Assembly: GCA_963204745.1 (NCBI GenBank)
Contig: CAUJHF010000063.1
Coordinates: forward strand, 49,287-113,286
Origin: Pseudomonadota bacterium
GTDB taxonomy: Bacteria; Pseudomonadota; Gammaproteobacteria; Steroidobacterales; GCA-2729495
Direction of reading: 5' to 3'
Length of the DNA: 64,000 nt
The translations under genes and the position numbers were made by a program. Shown in pieces: positions 30,688 through 38,936 of the stretch; the stretch's first letter is position 1; the number at the start of each line of letters is the position of its first letter. Under the pieces are notes generated by a model that worked only from the letters and a program-made list of their open reading frames with translations, made no database searches and was not told the origin of the DNA.

Positions 30688-31215
30688 TCAGCGCTGTGCC
30701 GGTTCCATCACCGCGTCCAGGTTCTGCTCGTCGCAGTACTCCATGAACTCCTCCCGCAGGGTCGCAACGTGCACTGTGCGCGGTATATTCACGGTCATCT
30801 GTACGCTGAACATCAGCGCACCGGTATGCGGTGCATTGTAGCGGCGGGTGTTGACCTCGGATATTTCGAGGTTGCGGGTGGCAAAAAAGTTCGACAAGCC
30901 GAAAACAATACCCTCATGATCGAGGGTAACCACGTCGATGGAGTAGGGAGCTGCGGCCTCGGCTGGTCGCGGCTGGGTTTCGCGCACGGTAACTGTCAGT
31001 TCGGATTGCTGCTGAAGCGCCAGCAGGCTGCTCTGCAGCTTGGCCACCGTGTGCCAGTTACCCGAGACCAGCATCATCACCGCGAATTCTGCGCCGAGAG
31101 CGATCATTCGGCTCTCGCGGATGCTGCCGCCAGCGGCATTGATGGCATGACTCAGATCGCGAACCACGCCGGCGCGATCCGGTCCTATTGCTGTGACCGC
31201 CAGAAGTTTTTCCAT
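30688..31215 (-). CDS. Glycine cleavage system transcriptional repressor-like (GcvR; two ACT domains)
   Basis: VTAIGPDRAGVVRDLSHAINAAGGSIRESRMIALGAEFAVMMLVSG; adjacent to bcp/dapA. Confidence 0.85.
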   Translation of the reverse strand: MEKLLAVTAIGPDRAGVVRDLSHAINAAGGSIRESRMIALGAEFAVMMLVSGNWHTVAKLQSSLLALQQQSELTVTVRETQPRPAEAAAPYSIDVVTLDHEGIVFGLSNFFATRNLEISEVNTRRYNAPHTGALMFSVQMTVNIPRTVHVATLREEFMEYCDEQNLDAVMEPAQR

Positions 31216-31360
31216 GGATAAAGGTGCAGAAGCCCTGAAAAATGAGCGGTCAGTGTACCGGTAAATAGACCTGCATCAAGGCATTGTCCGCGGTGCCCTT
31301 GCGACCCCGCAGCAGCCTCAGTACCATCGCTGCCTCTTCCCGGTCTCCGGTTCGCTCGCA

Positions 31361-32269
31361 ATGTTCTCAGGCAGCTTCGTCGCGCTGGTTACGCCCATGA
31401 AAGATGATGGGGCGCTCGATTTCGCCTGCCTCGAACGTCTGGTTGACTGGCATATCGGGCAGGGAACGGATGGGCTGGTAATCGCCGGCACCACCGGCGA
31501 GGCCAGTACCCTGACCAAGGCCGAGCACGTCGAAGTTATCCGTATCGCTGCCCATCGTGCTGCCGGGCGGATCCCGGTCATCGCCGGTACCGGATCCAAT
31601 TCCACAGCACAGACCATCGACCTGTCACGGACCGTCGGCGGGCTTCCGGTTGATGGTTACCTTGTCGTCACGCCGTACTACAACAAGCCGACCCAGGAGG
31701 GGCTATACCGGCACTTCGTCGCGATCGCCGATGCCCTGGAGTTGCCACTGATCCTCTATAACGTACCAGGCCGCACCGGCGTCGACATGCAGACGGCCAC
31801 CGTTGCCCGCCTGGCCGCGCATCCCGGCATCATCGGCATCAAGGAAGCGACCGGGGACCTGGGCCGCTTGCAGCCATTGCGCGAAGCCTGTGGCGAGGAT
31901 TTCCTGTTGTTCAGCGGCGACGACGCGACCGGCTGTGAGTTCATGCTGCAGGGCGGGCAGGGGGTTATCTCGGTGACTTCCAATGTAGCGCCTGCACTGA
32001 TGGCTGATATGTGCAAGGCTGCGCTGAAAGGCAATCGGACCCTGGCCATCGAACTCGACGGCCGGCTCGCAGGCCTCCATCAGGAGCTGTTTGTGGAGTC
32101 AAATCCGATTCCGGTGAAGTGGGCGGTGGAACGCCTGGGTCTGATTCCCGGTGGGATGCGTTTGCCGCTGACGGCGCTCAGTGCGGGCTATCGACCTGCT
32201 GTCGAAGCAGCCATGCGTCGCGCCGGCGTGCTTGATCAGCGATCCAGCCTGGCTGAAGGGGCACGCTGA
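31361..32269 (+). CDS. dapA: 4-hydroxy-tetrahydrodipicolinate synthase
   Basis: MFSGSFVALVTPMKDDGALDF; GTTGEASTLT; LYNVPGRTGVDM; GIKEATGDL. Confidence 0.97.
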   Translation: MFSGSFVALVTPMKDDGALDFACLERLVDWHIGQGTDGLVIAGTTGEASTLTKAEHVEVIRIAAHRAAGRIPVIAGTGSNSTAQTIDLSRTVGGLPVDGYLVVTPYYNKPTQEGLYRHFVAIADALELPLILYNVPGRTGVDMQTATVARLAAHPGIIGIKEATGDLGRLQPLREACGEDFLLFSGDDATGCEFMLQGGQGVISVTSNVAPALMADMCKAALKGNRTLAIELDGRLAGLHQELFVESNPIPVKWAVERLGLIPGGMRLPLTALSAGYRPAVEAAMRRAGVLDQRSSLAEGAR

Positions 32270-32279
32270 GTTGTCACCA

Positions 32280-32555
32280 ATGCTGTCAGCGAAGACGGGG
32301 TTCCTCGCACTGCTATCGATCGTCGTATTGACAGGTTGCTTTTCCTCGTCGCCGGACAAGCGCTGTGCCAAGCCGAAGGAGTATCAGCAGAGCACCAGCC
32401 TGCCCGACCTCAAGATCCCCGGGGGGTTGGAGGCACCAGACCGTTCCACGGCGATGGCCGTTCCGGCCGTGCCGCCCGGCGATCAGGCGGGCGTGATCAG
32501 CGACTGCCTGGATCGGCCACCCGACTACTTTCGCGAAGAGAAGGCGGCTGACTGA
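32280..32555 (+). CDS. Short lipoprotein resembling only the N-terminal segment of BamC
   Basis: Lipobox VLTGCFSS; SLPDLKIPGGLEAPDRSTAMAVPAVPPG; immediately downstream of dapA as bamC is in E. coli. Confidence 0.65.
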   Translation: MLSAKTGFLALLSIVVLTGCFSSSPDKRCAKPKEYQQSTSLPDLKIPGGLEAPDRSTAMAVPAVPPGDQAGVISDCLDRPPDYFREEKAAD

Positions 32556-32627
32556 TACAGCAGCGCATTGAAGCGCAAGCCGCAACGGGCTAATCTTGCC
32601 GCCCGTTTCCAGCCCAACAGACGATCC

Positions 32628-32718
32628 GGAGAGGTGGCCGAGTGGCTGAAGGCGCACGCTTGGAAAGCGTGTTTACGGTAACCCCGTAACGTGGGTTCGA
32701 ATCCCACCCTCTCCGCCA
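32628..32718 (+). tRNA. tRNA-Ser (anticodon GGA)
   Basis: GGAGAGG...CCTCTCC acceptor stem, anticodon loop TTGGAAA, long variable arm, GGGTTCGAATCCC T-arm, encoded CCA. Confidence 0.97.
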
Positions 32719-32729
32719 GCGAATGAACA

Positions 32730-32751
32730 GGGGCCCTCGTGGCCCCTTTTT
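32730..32751 (+). terminator. Rho-independent terminator after tRNA-Ser
   Basis: GGGGCC-ctcgt-GGCCCC followed by TTTTT. Confidence 0.8.
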
Positions 32752-32974
32752 CATTCATCAGAGTGAGGGGCCCCGGTGAGAACCCGCCGGATCGACAAAA
32801 CTGCAGAGCAGTTTTGCACAGCGTGCAGCACTGCCCCGAGGGCGAGGGGCCGTACCCGACACCGCAGCAGGCTGCATCGTTGCAAATTTGTCGACCTGAT
32901 TGTCAACCAAGTGACCAACCCGGGCGTTGATCAAGTAGATCGTGTTACCCAGCTTTCCAACGCAGGAGTCATTC

Positions 32975-33490
32975 ATGAAAGCGTCCATTTTCAAGACCGC
33001 CGTACTTGCCGCTGTCGCCAGTACTGCCATCGCCATGCTTGCCGTCAGCGTGCCTGGCACCTCCAGTGCTGCGGATCAGGATAAGGCCGGATCCGGGCCT
33101 CGTGATCACGGTCGTGGCCATGGCCGTGGCATGCGGGGGCCGTTTACAGGCGCTCTGCGCCAGCTTGACCTGAGCGCTGAGCAGAAACAGTCGATCAAGT
33201 CAGTCATGCAGGAGGCCGGGCAGCAGGCCGCGGTTGATTGGCAGGCGAATCAGGCCAATATGGCGATCCTCGCCAATCCGGGTGATCCAGGTTATGCAGC
33301 CGCTGTGGCGCAGGCCAAGGTGAGCGCTGCTGCCATGATTCAGCGGCGCAGTGATGTAGCCGTACAGATCTACGCCATGCTCAGTCCCGAGCAGCAGGCG
33401 AAGTTACCCGCCGTGATAAGTGACATGCAGGCCAACATGCAGCAGCGCCGCGGCAAGCATCGTCCGGACGCGCCACAGACGGCTGACTGA
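32975..33490 (+). CDS. Spy/CpxP-like periplasmic protein (LTxxQ-type)
   Basis: Signal peptide; RQLDLSAEQKQSIKSVMQEAG; YAMLSPEQQAKLPAVISDMQ; His/Gly/Arg-rich N-terminus. Confidence 0.8.
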   Translation: MKASIFKTAVLAAVASTAIAMLAVSVPGTSSAADQDKAGSGPRDHGRGHGRGMRGPFTGALRQLDLSAEQKQSIKSVMQEAGQQAAVDWQANQANMAILANPGDPGYAAAVAQAKVSAAAMIQRRSDVAVQIYAMLSPEQQAKLPAVISDMQANMQQRRGKHRPDAPQTAD

Positions 33491-33547
33491 CAGCTGTCTG
33501 TTTCGACCACAAGGATCGAGCCATCCATGCTGAATGGAGTCAGGTTT

Positions 33548-34114
33548 ATGCAGCGTCCATCCTCACTTTTCCTGGGCATCGTTCTCGCCGTGGTGACTCT
33601 GGGCGGTTGCGCGACGGCGCCGCCGCCACGCGTCAATCGCGAACCGGTGGTTGAAGCGCCGCGCCCACCGCCCGCTACGCAGGTCGTGTTCTATCCCAAC
33701 GCCGGGCAGTCGCCCGCGCAGCAGGATCGGGACCGATACGAGTGTTACCGATGGGCGGTGCAACAGACTGGCTTCGATCCGAGTGCGCCGTACGTGGCGC
33801 CGCATAAGCGCGTCGAGGTCGTTTCGACCACTCCCGCTGGCGCCAACATGGCTGCGGGTGCTGTGACCGGCGCGGTGCTTGGAGCTGCTGTGTCGCGACC
33901 GCGTGATGCGGGTGGCAACGCCATCGTTGGCGCGATCGCCGGTGCGGCGATCGGTGCGGCGGCCGACGCCAACAATCAGGCGCAGGTCGAACGCATACAG
34001 CAGCGTTACGACGAGCGTGAAGCAAGCCGCGAGGCCCAGCGTGATCAGCAGGCAGCGACATTTCGGCGCGCGATAAGCGCCTGTTTGGCCGGGCGGAATT
34101 ACACAGTTCGGTGA
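33548..34114 (+). CDS. Glycine-zipper lipoprotein
   Basis: Lipobox LGGCAT; glycine zipper AAGAVTGAVLGAAVSRPRDAGGNAIVGAIAGAAIGAAAD; YPNAGQSPAQQDRDRYECYRWAVQQTGFDP. Confidence 0.82.
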   Translation: MQRPSSLFLGIVLAVVTLGGCATAPPPRVNREPVVEAPRPPPATQVVFYPNAGQSPAQQDRDRYECYRWAVQQTGFDPSAPYVAPHKRVEVVSTTPAGANMAAGAVTGAVLGAAVSRPRDAGGNAIVGAIAGAAIGAAADANNQAQVERIQQRYDEREASREAQRDQQAATFRRAISACLAGRNYTVR

Positions 34115-34125
34115 GGAGAGTAGTC

Positions 34126-34869
34126 ATGAGCAAGCAGCCAGGAATCCAGTCGAAGCAGGCACGGTCGTTAGTGGCGGCAGGCGCATTCGTGATTGCTCTG
34201 ATGGTCGCCGGCATCGCGCTGTCGAACAGCGCGTTGGCTGACAATGACCGCCGCAACGGGGCCCGCAACGATTCAGCCCGAAACGACGCGGGCCACCGCG
34301 GTCAGGTGTACGACAGCCGCTATCAGCATAATCGCTATTACCCGGCACGTGGTCGGGCGGTGCCAGTGCTGCCGCGCGATTCAGTGGCCGTGCGCTATCG
34401 GGGAACGCCGTATTACATGCACGGCGGCAGCTGGTACCGGCCCTACGGCGCGCGCTTTGTGGTAATAGCGCCGCCGATCGGCTTGAGCGTGGGTTTTTTG
34501 CCGAGCTACTACAGTACGATCTGGTTTGGCAGCGTTCCTTACTACTACGCCGACGACGTCTATTACCGCTGGTACCCGGATCGGCGCAGCTATGTGGTGG
34601 TTGAGCCGCCGCCAGATTCGGCGCTGACCACGCAATCGCCGTCGTCACCGGTATCTGATGACCTGTTTGTCTACCCGATGAAGGGTCAGAGCGAGGAGCA
34701 GCAGGCTCAGGATCGCTACGAGTGCCATAGTTGGGCCGTGCAGCAGACGCACTACGATCCTACGCAGGCCGTCAGTAGTGTGGCGGATGCACAGTCCGAC
34801 GCGGCGCGCAGCGATTATTTTCGCGCGATGTCAGCCTGTCTCGACGCACGGGGTTATAGCGTGAAGTGA
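34126..34869 (+). CDS. DUF6515-like exported protein
   Basis: N-terminal signal/TM; Tyr/Arg-rich domain (YYMHGGSWYRPYGARFVVIAPPIGLSVGFLPSYYSTIWFGSVPYYYADDVYYRW); C-terminal domain shared with preceding gene. Confidence 0.7.
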   Translation: MSKQPGIQSKQARSLVAAGAFVIALMVAGIALSNSALADNDRRNGARNDSARNDAGHRGQVYDSRYQHNRYYPARGRAVPVLPRDSVAVRYRGTPYYMHGGSWYRPYGARFVVIAPPIGLSVGFLPSYYSTIWFGSVPYYYADDVYYRWYPDRRSYVVVEPPPDSALTTQSPSSPVSDDLFVYPMKGQSEEQQAQDRYECHSWAVQQTHYDPTQAVSSVADAQSDAARSDYFRAMSACLDARGYSVK

Positions 34870-34947
34870 AGCCTCAAACGGGTGGCGGAGCAGTTTTCAG
34901 GGCGACGCATGCCGTCTGTCACCCTGCCGGCCAAGTTGCAAAAAAGC

Positions 34948-36066
34948 CTACCCCGGATACTCCGCTACGCCGGCCAGGCCAAGCCGCGGTACCACGCCTT
35001 TCGGCGTGTCTTTCACGCCGGTACCGCTGTCGATCATGCCGAGTATCTCGCCTGTCTCCATGCATACCCTGGCCATCATGCCGGTGAAGAAGTTGGTGGT
35101 GACGAACGTTTTCTGGTCTGCGCCAGGCTGGATCATGGCCCAGCCGTAGGCGGGCAGCTGGTATTCGCGCAGCACTTCGCCCGATTCGCTGAGTACCTCG
35201 ACAGTTTCACCCCGGGTCAGCAGCAGGCGGCCGTCGCGCAGATAGGCAACCGCAATGGCCCAGACGCGATCCATCTCGAACGGCTTTGTCTCACCGGGGC
35301 AGACCTTCAGGTCCGGCATCTGCTCCCCGGTGCTGATGTTGAAGCGCATCACCCGTTTGCCGGTCTCGGTGGTGTAGGTCACATACTCTTCAGACGGGTG
35401 CAGGGTCATGTGCGTGATGCCCTTGAAGCCGAAGGGCTCGGGTGCTGTCTCAGGCGTCCACTCGTTGAGCAGTTTGCCGTCGGGGCTGAAGCGGTAGAGT
35501 TTGCCCTGGCCGATCAGCCCGCCAGTGTCCGGAATTGAACGTATGCAGGTGCCTGGTGGCGGTGTGTTGCCCTTGAAGTAGTCGGCCAGCAGGATGGTGC
35601 CGTCCGAAAGAAAACAGGGGCTCGCCAGGCCCACCTCAGCGAAACGTGTCTCAGGCAGCAGGGCGCCTGACGGCCTGACCTGCACGATGTGATGCCCCTG
35701 ACAATCGCAGCCCCACAGCGTGCCATCCGGGGCAAAGCGCAGGTGTACGATCAGGTGACTGGTAAAGCCGATCCAGAGCACACCCTTGTATTGCAGGTTC
35801 CGATCGTACTGAACGATACGCCCGACCCCGGCGTGATTGTCGTGCGGATTGTTCAGATAGGTGCAACTGAGAAAGATATCGCCTTTCTCGAACGGCCTGA
35901 TGGTCGAGGTGGTGGGCGGAGTTGGCAGAGTTTCACCGTCCCATCCCGCATAAATCCTTTCGCAGATGTCCTTCGGTACCGGCTTGATTGCCGCCATGAA
36001 CCTCGGCTGGCCGGTTTCAGCGCGGTCGCCTTTTACCGTTTCAATTTTTTTTGTGTCGCTGCTCAC
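34948..36066 (-). CDS. SMP-30/gluconolactonase-like beta-propeller protein
   Basis: VHLRFAPDGTLWGCDCQGHHIVQV; KLYRFSPDGKLLNEWTPE repeat-like propeller blades; no signal peptide. Confidence 0.6.
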   Translation of the reverse strand: MSSDTKKIETVKGDRAETGQPRFMAAIKPVPKDICERIYAGWDGETLPTPPTTSTIRPFEKGDIFLSCTYLNNPHDNHAGVGRIVQYDRNLQYKGVLWIGFTSHLIVHLRFAPDGTLWGCDCQGHHIVQVRPSGALLPETRFAEVGLASPCFLSDGTILLADYFKGNTPPPGTCIRSIPDTGGLIGQGKLYRFSPDGKLLNEWTPETAPEPFGFKGITHMTLHPSEEYVTYTTETGKRVMRFNISTGEQMPDLKVCPGETKPFEMDRVWAIAVAYLRDGRLLLTRGETVEVLSESGEVLREYQLPAYGWAMIQPGADQKTFVTTNFFTGMMARVCMETGEILGMIDSGTGVKDTPKGVVPRLGLAGVAEYPG

Positions 36067-36086
36067 TTGTCAGAACCCCCTGTATC

Positions 36087-36575
36087 TCAAACCACAAAAC
36101 CGAAGTAGTAGAGCGGAGGCGATGTGACGCCGGCCATGATCATGCAGATCATGCCGGCGCGGCCGAAGATACGGTGGGTTCTGCTGAATTTGTTCGGGTG
36201 CGGCGGGTTACCGAACTTGAACAGTGAAATGATGATCAGGAACACCCAGATGATCGAGGTCAGTATCGAGAAGAAGGTGTGGATGTAGATCGTCCAGTTG
36301 AGCAGGGCAGTCCCTTCATAGATGCTGCCCTTGGTGATCTCGAAAATTCCACCGGATACCCTGAGGTCATACTCGAAAATGCTTACCACGATGAACAGGC
36401 TGATGCCGAGGTAGAGCTGGATGCGACGATGGATGACGTAGTCCTTCCGGTTGCGCGCCATGCGCCAGGAAATGATCAGGATCGGGAGAATGACGATGAA
36501 GGACAGCGTCACGATGTCGATCAGGATATCTGCGCGTGAGCCGAGAAAGCCTGGTGGGAACATGACTGTAAGCAC
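36087..36575 (-). CDS. DUF420-like membrane protein
   Basis: Multiple TM helices; WRMARNRKDYVIHRRIQLYLGISLFIVV; HRIFGRAGMICMIMAGVTSPPLYYFGF. Confidence 0.65.
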   Translation of the reverse strand: MLTVMFPPGFLGSRADILIDIVTLSFIVILPILIISWRMARNRKDYVIHRRIQLYLGISLFIVVSIFEYDLRVSGGIFEITKGSIYEGTALLNWTIYIHTFFSILTSIIWVFLIIISLFKFGNPPHPNKFSRTHRIFGRAGMICMIMAGVTSPPLYYFGFVV

Positions 36576-36688
36576 CTCATTAAGCGTATAAATCGAACAA
36601 ACCAGTCCGAAGTAGAACCCGGAATCCGGGGGGTGTCAATCAGGTGAGCTGTTGTGAACGAATTCCATGCCCGGGTGCTTGAAAGAAA

Positions 36689-36706
36689 TAGGACTGATAT
36701 GTCCTA
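36689..36706. promoter_or_regulatory. Putative TetR-family operator
   Basis: TAGGAC-tgatat-GTCCTA perfect 6-bp half-sites, 11 bp upstream of the likely ATG (36718) of the TetR gene. Confidence 0.5.
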
Positions 36707-36717
36707 ATAGTCCTTCA

Positions 36718-37314
36718 ATGAAGGAGCAGCAGCGAAAACCCGCAGTGAGTGCGGTCAGTCCCGTCATCCGCCGCCGGGTCGCCAACACCAAGGCACGCGT
36801 CTGTGAGGTTGCGGCGAGGAAGTTCAATGAGGAGAGCTATGCCGCGGTGAGCGTCGATGCGATTGTCGAGGCGGCCGGAATTGCGCGCAGCAGCTTCTAC
36901 CGCTTCTTTCGCGACAAGGACGATCTGCTTCAGCAGATCATCGATCCCGTGTTCAATCTGGCGGTCACGGAGCTGGGCCGGATATCTGCCGATCAGCCCG
37001 AAAGCATCGTCGACGGCATAGCTGAAAGCTATCTGCAGGTATGGGCAAAGCATCGTGACGGACTGGTGCTGTCGATGAAGATCGGTGCGACCCTGTTTCC
37101 GCTGGTTCAGAAATCACACGACAAATATGTCGCCGCCATCCTGGTTTTAATGGAGCGCCTGCACGAAGTGCGGATGCTGCGCCATGATGATCCACGCATG
37201 GCTGCCCGCCTTCTGGCATTGACGACGGTGCCGGTGCTCCAGGTTTGCGAGCGGCATCCGCAGTTCAGGAACGTCTTTCGAAGCACGCTCCGCGGTCTGC
37301 TCTTGAAGTGGTAG
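36718..37314 (+). CDS. TetR/AcrR family transcriptional regulator
   Basis: HTH region AARKFNEESYAAVSVDAIVEAAGIARSSFYRFFRDKDDLLQQI. Confidence 0.93.
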   Translation: MKEQQRKPAVSAVSPVIRRRVANTKARVCEVAARKFNEESYAAVSVDAIVEAAGIARSSFYRFFRDKDDLLQQIIDPVFNLAVTELGRISADQPESIVDGIAESYLQVWAKHRDGLVLSMKIGATLFPLVQKSHDKYVAAILVLMERLHEVRMLRHDDPRMAARLLALTTVPVLQVCERHPQFRNVFRSTLRGLLLKW

Positions 37315-37321
37315 GTAGCTG

Positions 37322-38437
37322 ATGTTTATCAATTTCTGGTATCCGGCCGAGCAGGCCAGCGCGATCAGTAGCAAGCCGGTCAATGTCCGCATGCTGGGCC
37401 AGAATTTCGTGCTGTTCCGGGATGTGGCAGGCACCGTGCACTGTCTCAGCAATGTCTGTCTGCACCGCTGCGGTTCGCTGAGCGATGGCTGGGTACGCGA
37501 CGACCGGGTGGTCTGTCCTTACCATGGCTGGGAGTTCAGCGGCAGCGGTCAATGTGAGCGCATTCCGTCGCTGGGGCCTGTCCAGCCGCCGATGACTGCG
37601 CGTGCGCGGGTCGATGCCTATCCGGTACAGGAGAAGTACGGCCTGGTGTTCGTGTTTCTCGGTGACCTGCCAGAGGAGCAGCGTCCACCGGTCATGGAGA
37701 TTGCCGAGTGGGAAGATCCTGGCTGGCGCTGTACGACGCTGGGGTTCTCCCTGAAAGCAAACTATGCGCGGGTGGTGGAGAACGCGCTGGACCCGGCTCA
37801 TGCCGAGTTTGTGCATTTTGTGGGGCGCAAGGGGAGGGACCCCGACTATCAGATGCCCGACTACCAGACGCAGGAGAGCCAGTGGGGTGCGGGGATGGAA
37901 GTACGCTTCAAAACCCAGGCCGGCGGCCTGTTCAGGTATTTTCGCCCCGGCGATACGGAAACAGTTGCGGGCACAACCTTTCACGGGCCTGCGCAATTCG
38001 TAACACGTATCCGCATGAATGCACGGATGTCATCGTTTCAGTATGCCTTCGATACGCCGGTGGATGAGTACGAAACACGATCCTTTCTGATCAATGCGCG
38101 TAATTTCTTCAGGAGTCCACTGCTCGACGGTACGGCTGACAAGCGTAACCGGGCAATCATCGAGGAAGATCGGGCCATCATTGAAAAGATTGAACCCGTA
38201 GCACCGCCCCGTAGCACCACTTCTGACCTGTCGGTCAGGTCTGATGCCATTCAGCTGATCTACAGGCGTTATCTGCGCGAATGGGAGTCGCGCGGCTGGC
38301 GTATCGACAGCGAAGCGATATACCGTGAGCATCCGGCATCACGACTGCACATGATTCCGAGTCCCGGGCGGCGCGAGTCACGCAACTGGGTGTTTGATAC
38401 GGTTCCGCTGGTGCCGTCTGCGGATACACGGGACTGA
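37322..38437 (+). CDS. Rieske [2Fe-2S] oxygenase (aromatic ring-hydroxylating type)
   Basis: Rieske motif CLHRCGSLSDGWVRDDRVVCPYHGW; catalytic-iron motif ENALDPAHAEFVHF. Confidence 0.93.
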   Translation: MFINFWYPAEQASAISSKPVNVRMLGQNFVLFRDVAGTVHCLSNVCLHRCGSLSDGWVRDDRVVCPYHGWEFSGSGQCERIPSLGPVQPPMTARARVDAYPVQEKYGLVFVFLGDLPEEQRPPVMEIAEWEDPGWRCTTLGFSLKANYARVVENALDPAHAEFVHFVGRKGRDPDYQMPDYQTQESQWGAGMEVRFKTQAGGLFRYFRPGDTETVAGTTFHGPAQFVTRIRMNARMSSFQYAFDTPVDEYETRSFLINARNFFRSPLLDGTADKRNRAIIEEDRAIIEKIEPVAPPRSTTSDLSVRSDAIQLIYRRYLREWESRGWRIDSEAIYREHPASRLHMIPSPGRRESRNWVFDTVPLVPSADTRD

Positions 38438-38468
38438 AAGACTCGCAGCGCGCCCCGGGGTGCCGGTC

Positions 38469-38726
38469 TCAGATTCCAAGTTTGCCGAGTGCGTCAGCAA
38501 CCTGCCCGACGGTTGCGGCCAGGCGCGGATGTTCACTTTCGAAGCGCAGTACGACTTCCCGAAGGCGGCCTTCCATGCCGTCGGGCGGCTCAGGATGCTC
38601 CCCGATCCGGTCGACGTCCTGCAGCACTTTTTCGACCAGTGTGCGCGACTGCTGGTCCAGTGCCTGGGTCGCGCCCAGCTCCCGGTGCAGTTCCTTCAGC
38701 AGTTGTTGCAGCTTCTCGTTTGACAT
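38469..38726 (-). CDS. DUF4404 family protein
   Basis: MSNEKLQQLLKELHRELGATQALDQQSRTLVEKVLQDVDRIGE. Confidence 0.75.
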   Translation of the reverse strand: MSNEKLQQLLKELHRELGATQALDQQSRTLVEKVLQDVDRIGEHPEPPDGMEGRLREVVLRFESEHPRLAATVGQVADALGKLGI

Positions 38727-38779
38727 GACCGAAGTATAGCCTTCTGCTTGCTGAAAAGGAGTCCACCGCATACCCTGTG

Positions 38780-38893
38780 CCCGAGTCCGCGCTGGTCCCC
38801 TCGCGGCGGCTAGTCGTGAATCCCGTCAGGTCCGGAAGGAAGCAGCGGTAGCGGTGATGCCGGGCGCCGGGGTGTGGCTGGCGCGGGCTCACC
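38780..38893 (+). ncRNA. ffs: Signal recognition particle 4.5S RNA
   Basis: Conserved core GTCAGGTCCGGAAGGAAGCAGC; terminal arms GAGTCCGCGC / GCGCGGGCTC pair; upstream of dnaX. Confidence 0.93.
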
Positions 38894-38936
38894 GAGTTCG
38901 CTTTTCCCTGATCTCCAACCTGGTCCCACAGATTTC

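Noticed and set aside
32628-32975. tRNA-Ser as an integration site of a genomic island
   Set aside because: No integrase or attachment-site duplication seen next to the tRNA; downstream genes look like ordinary chromosomal envelope genes.
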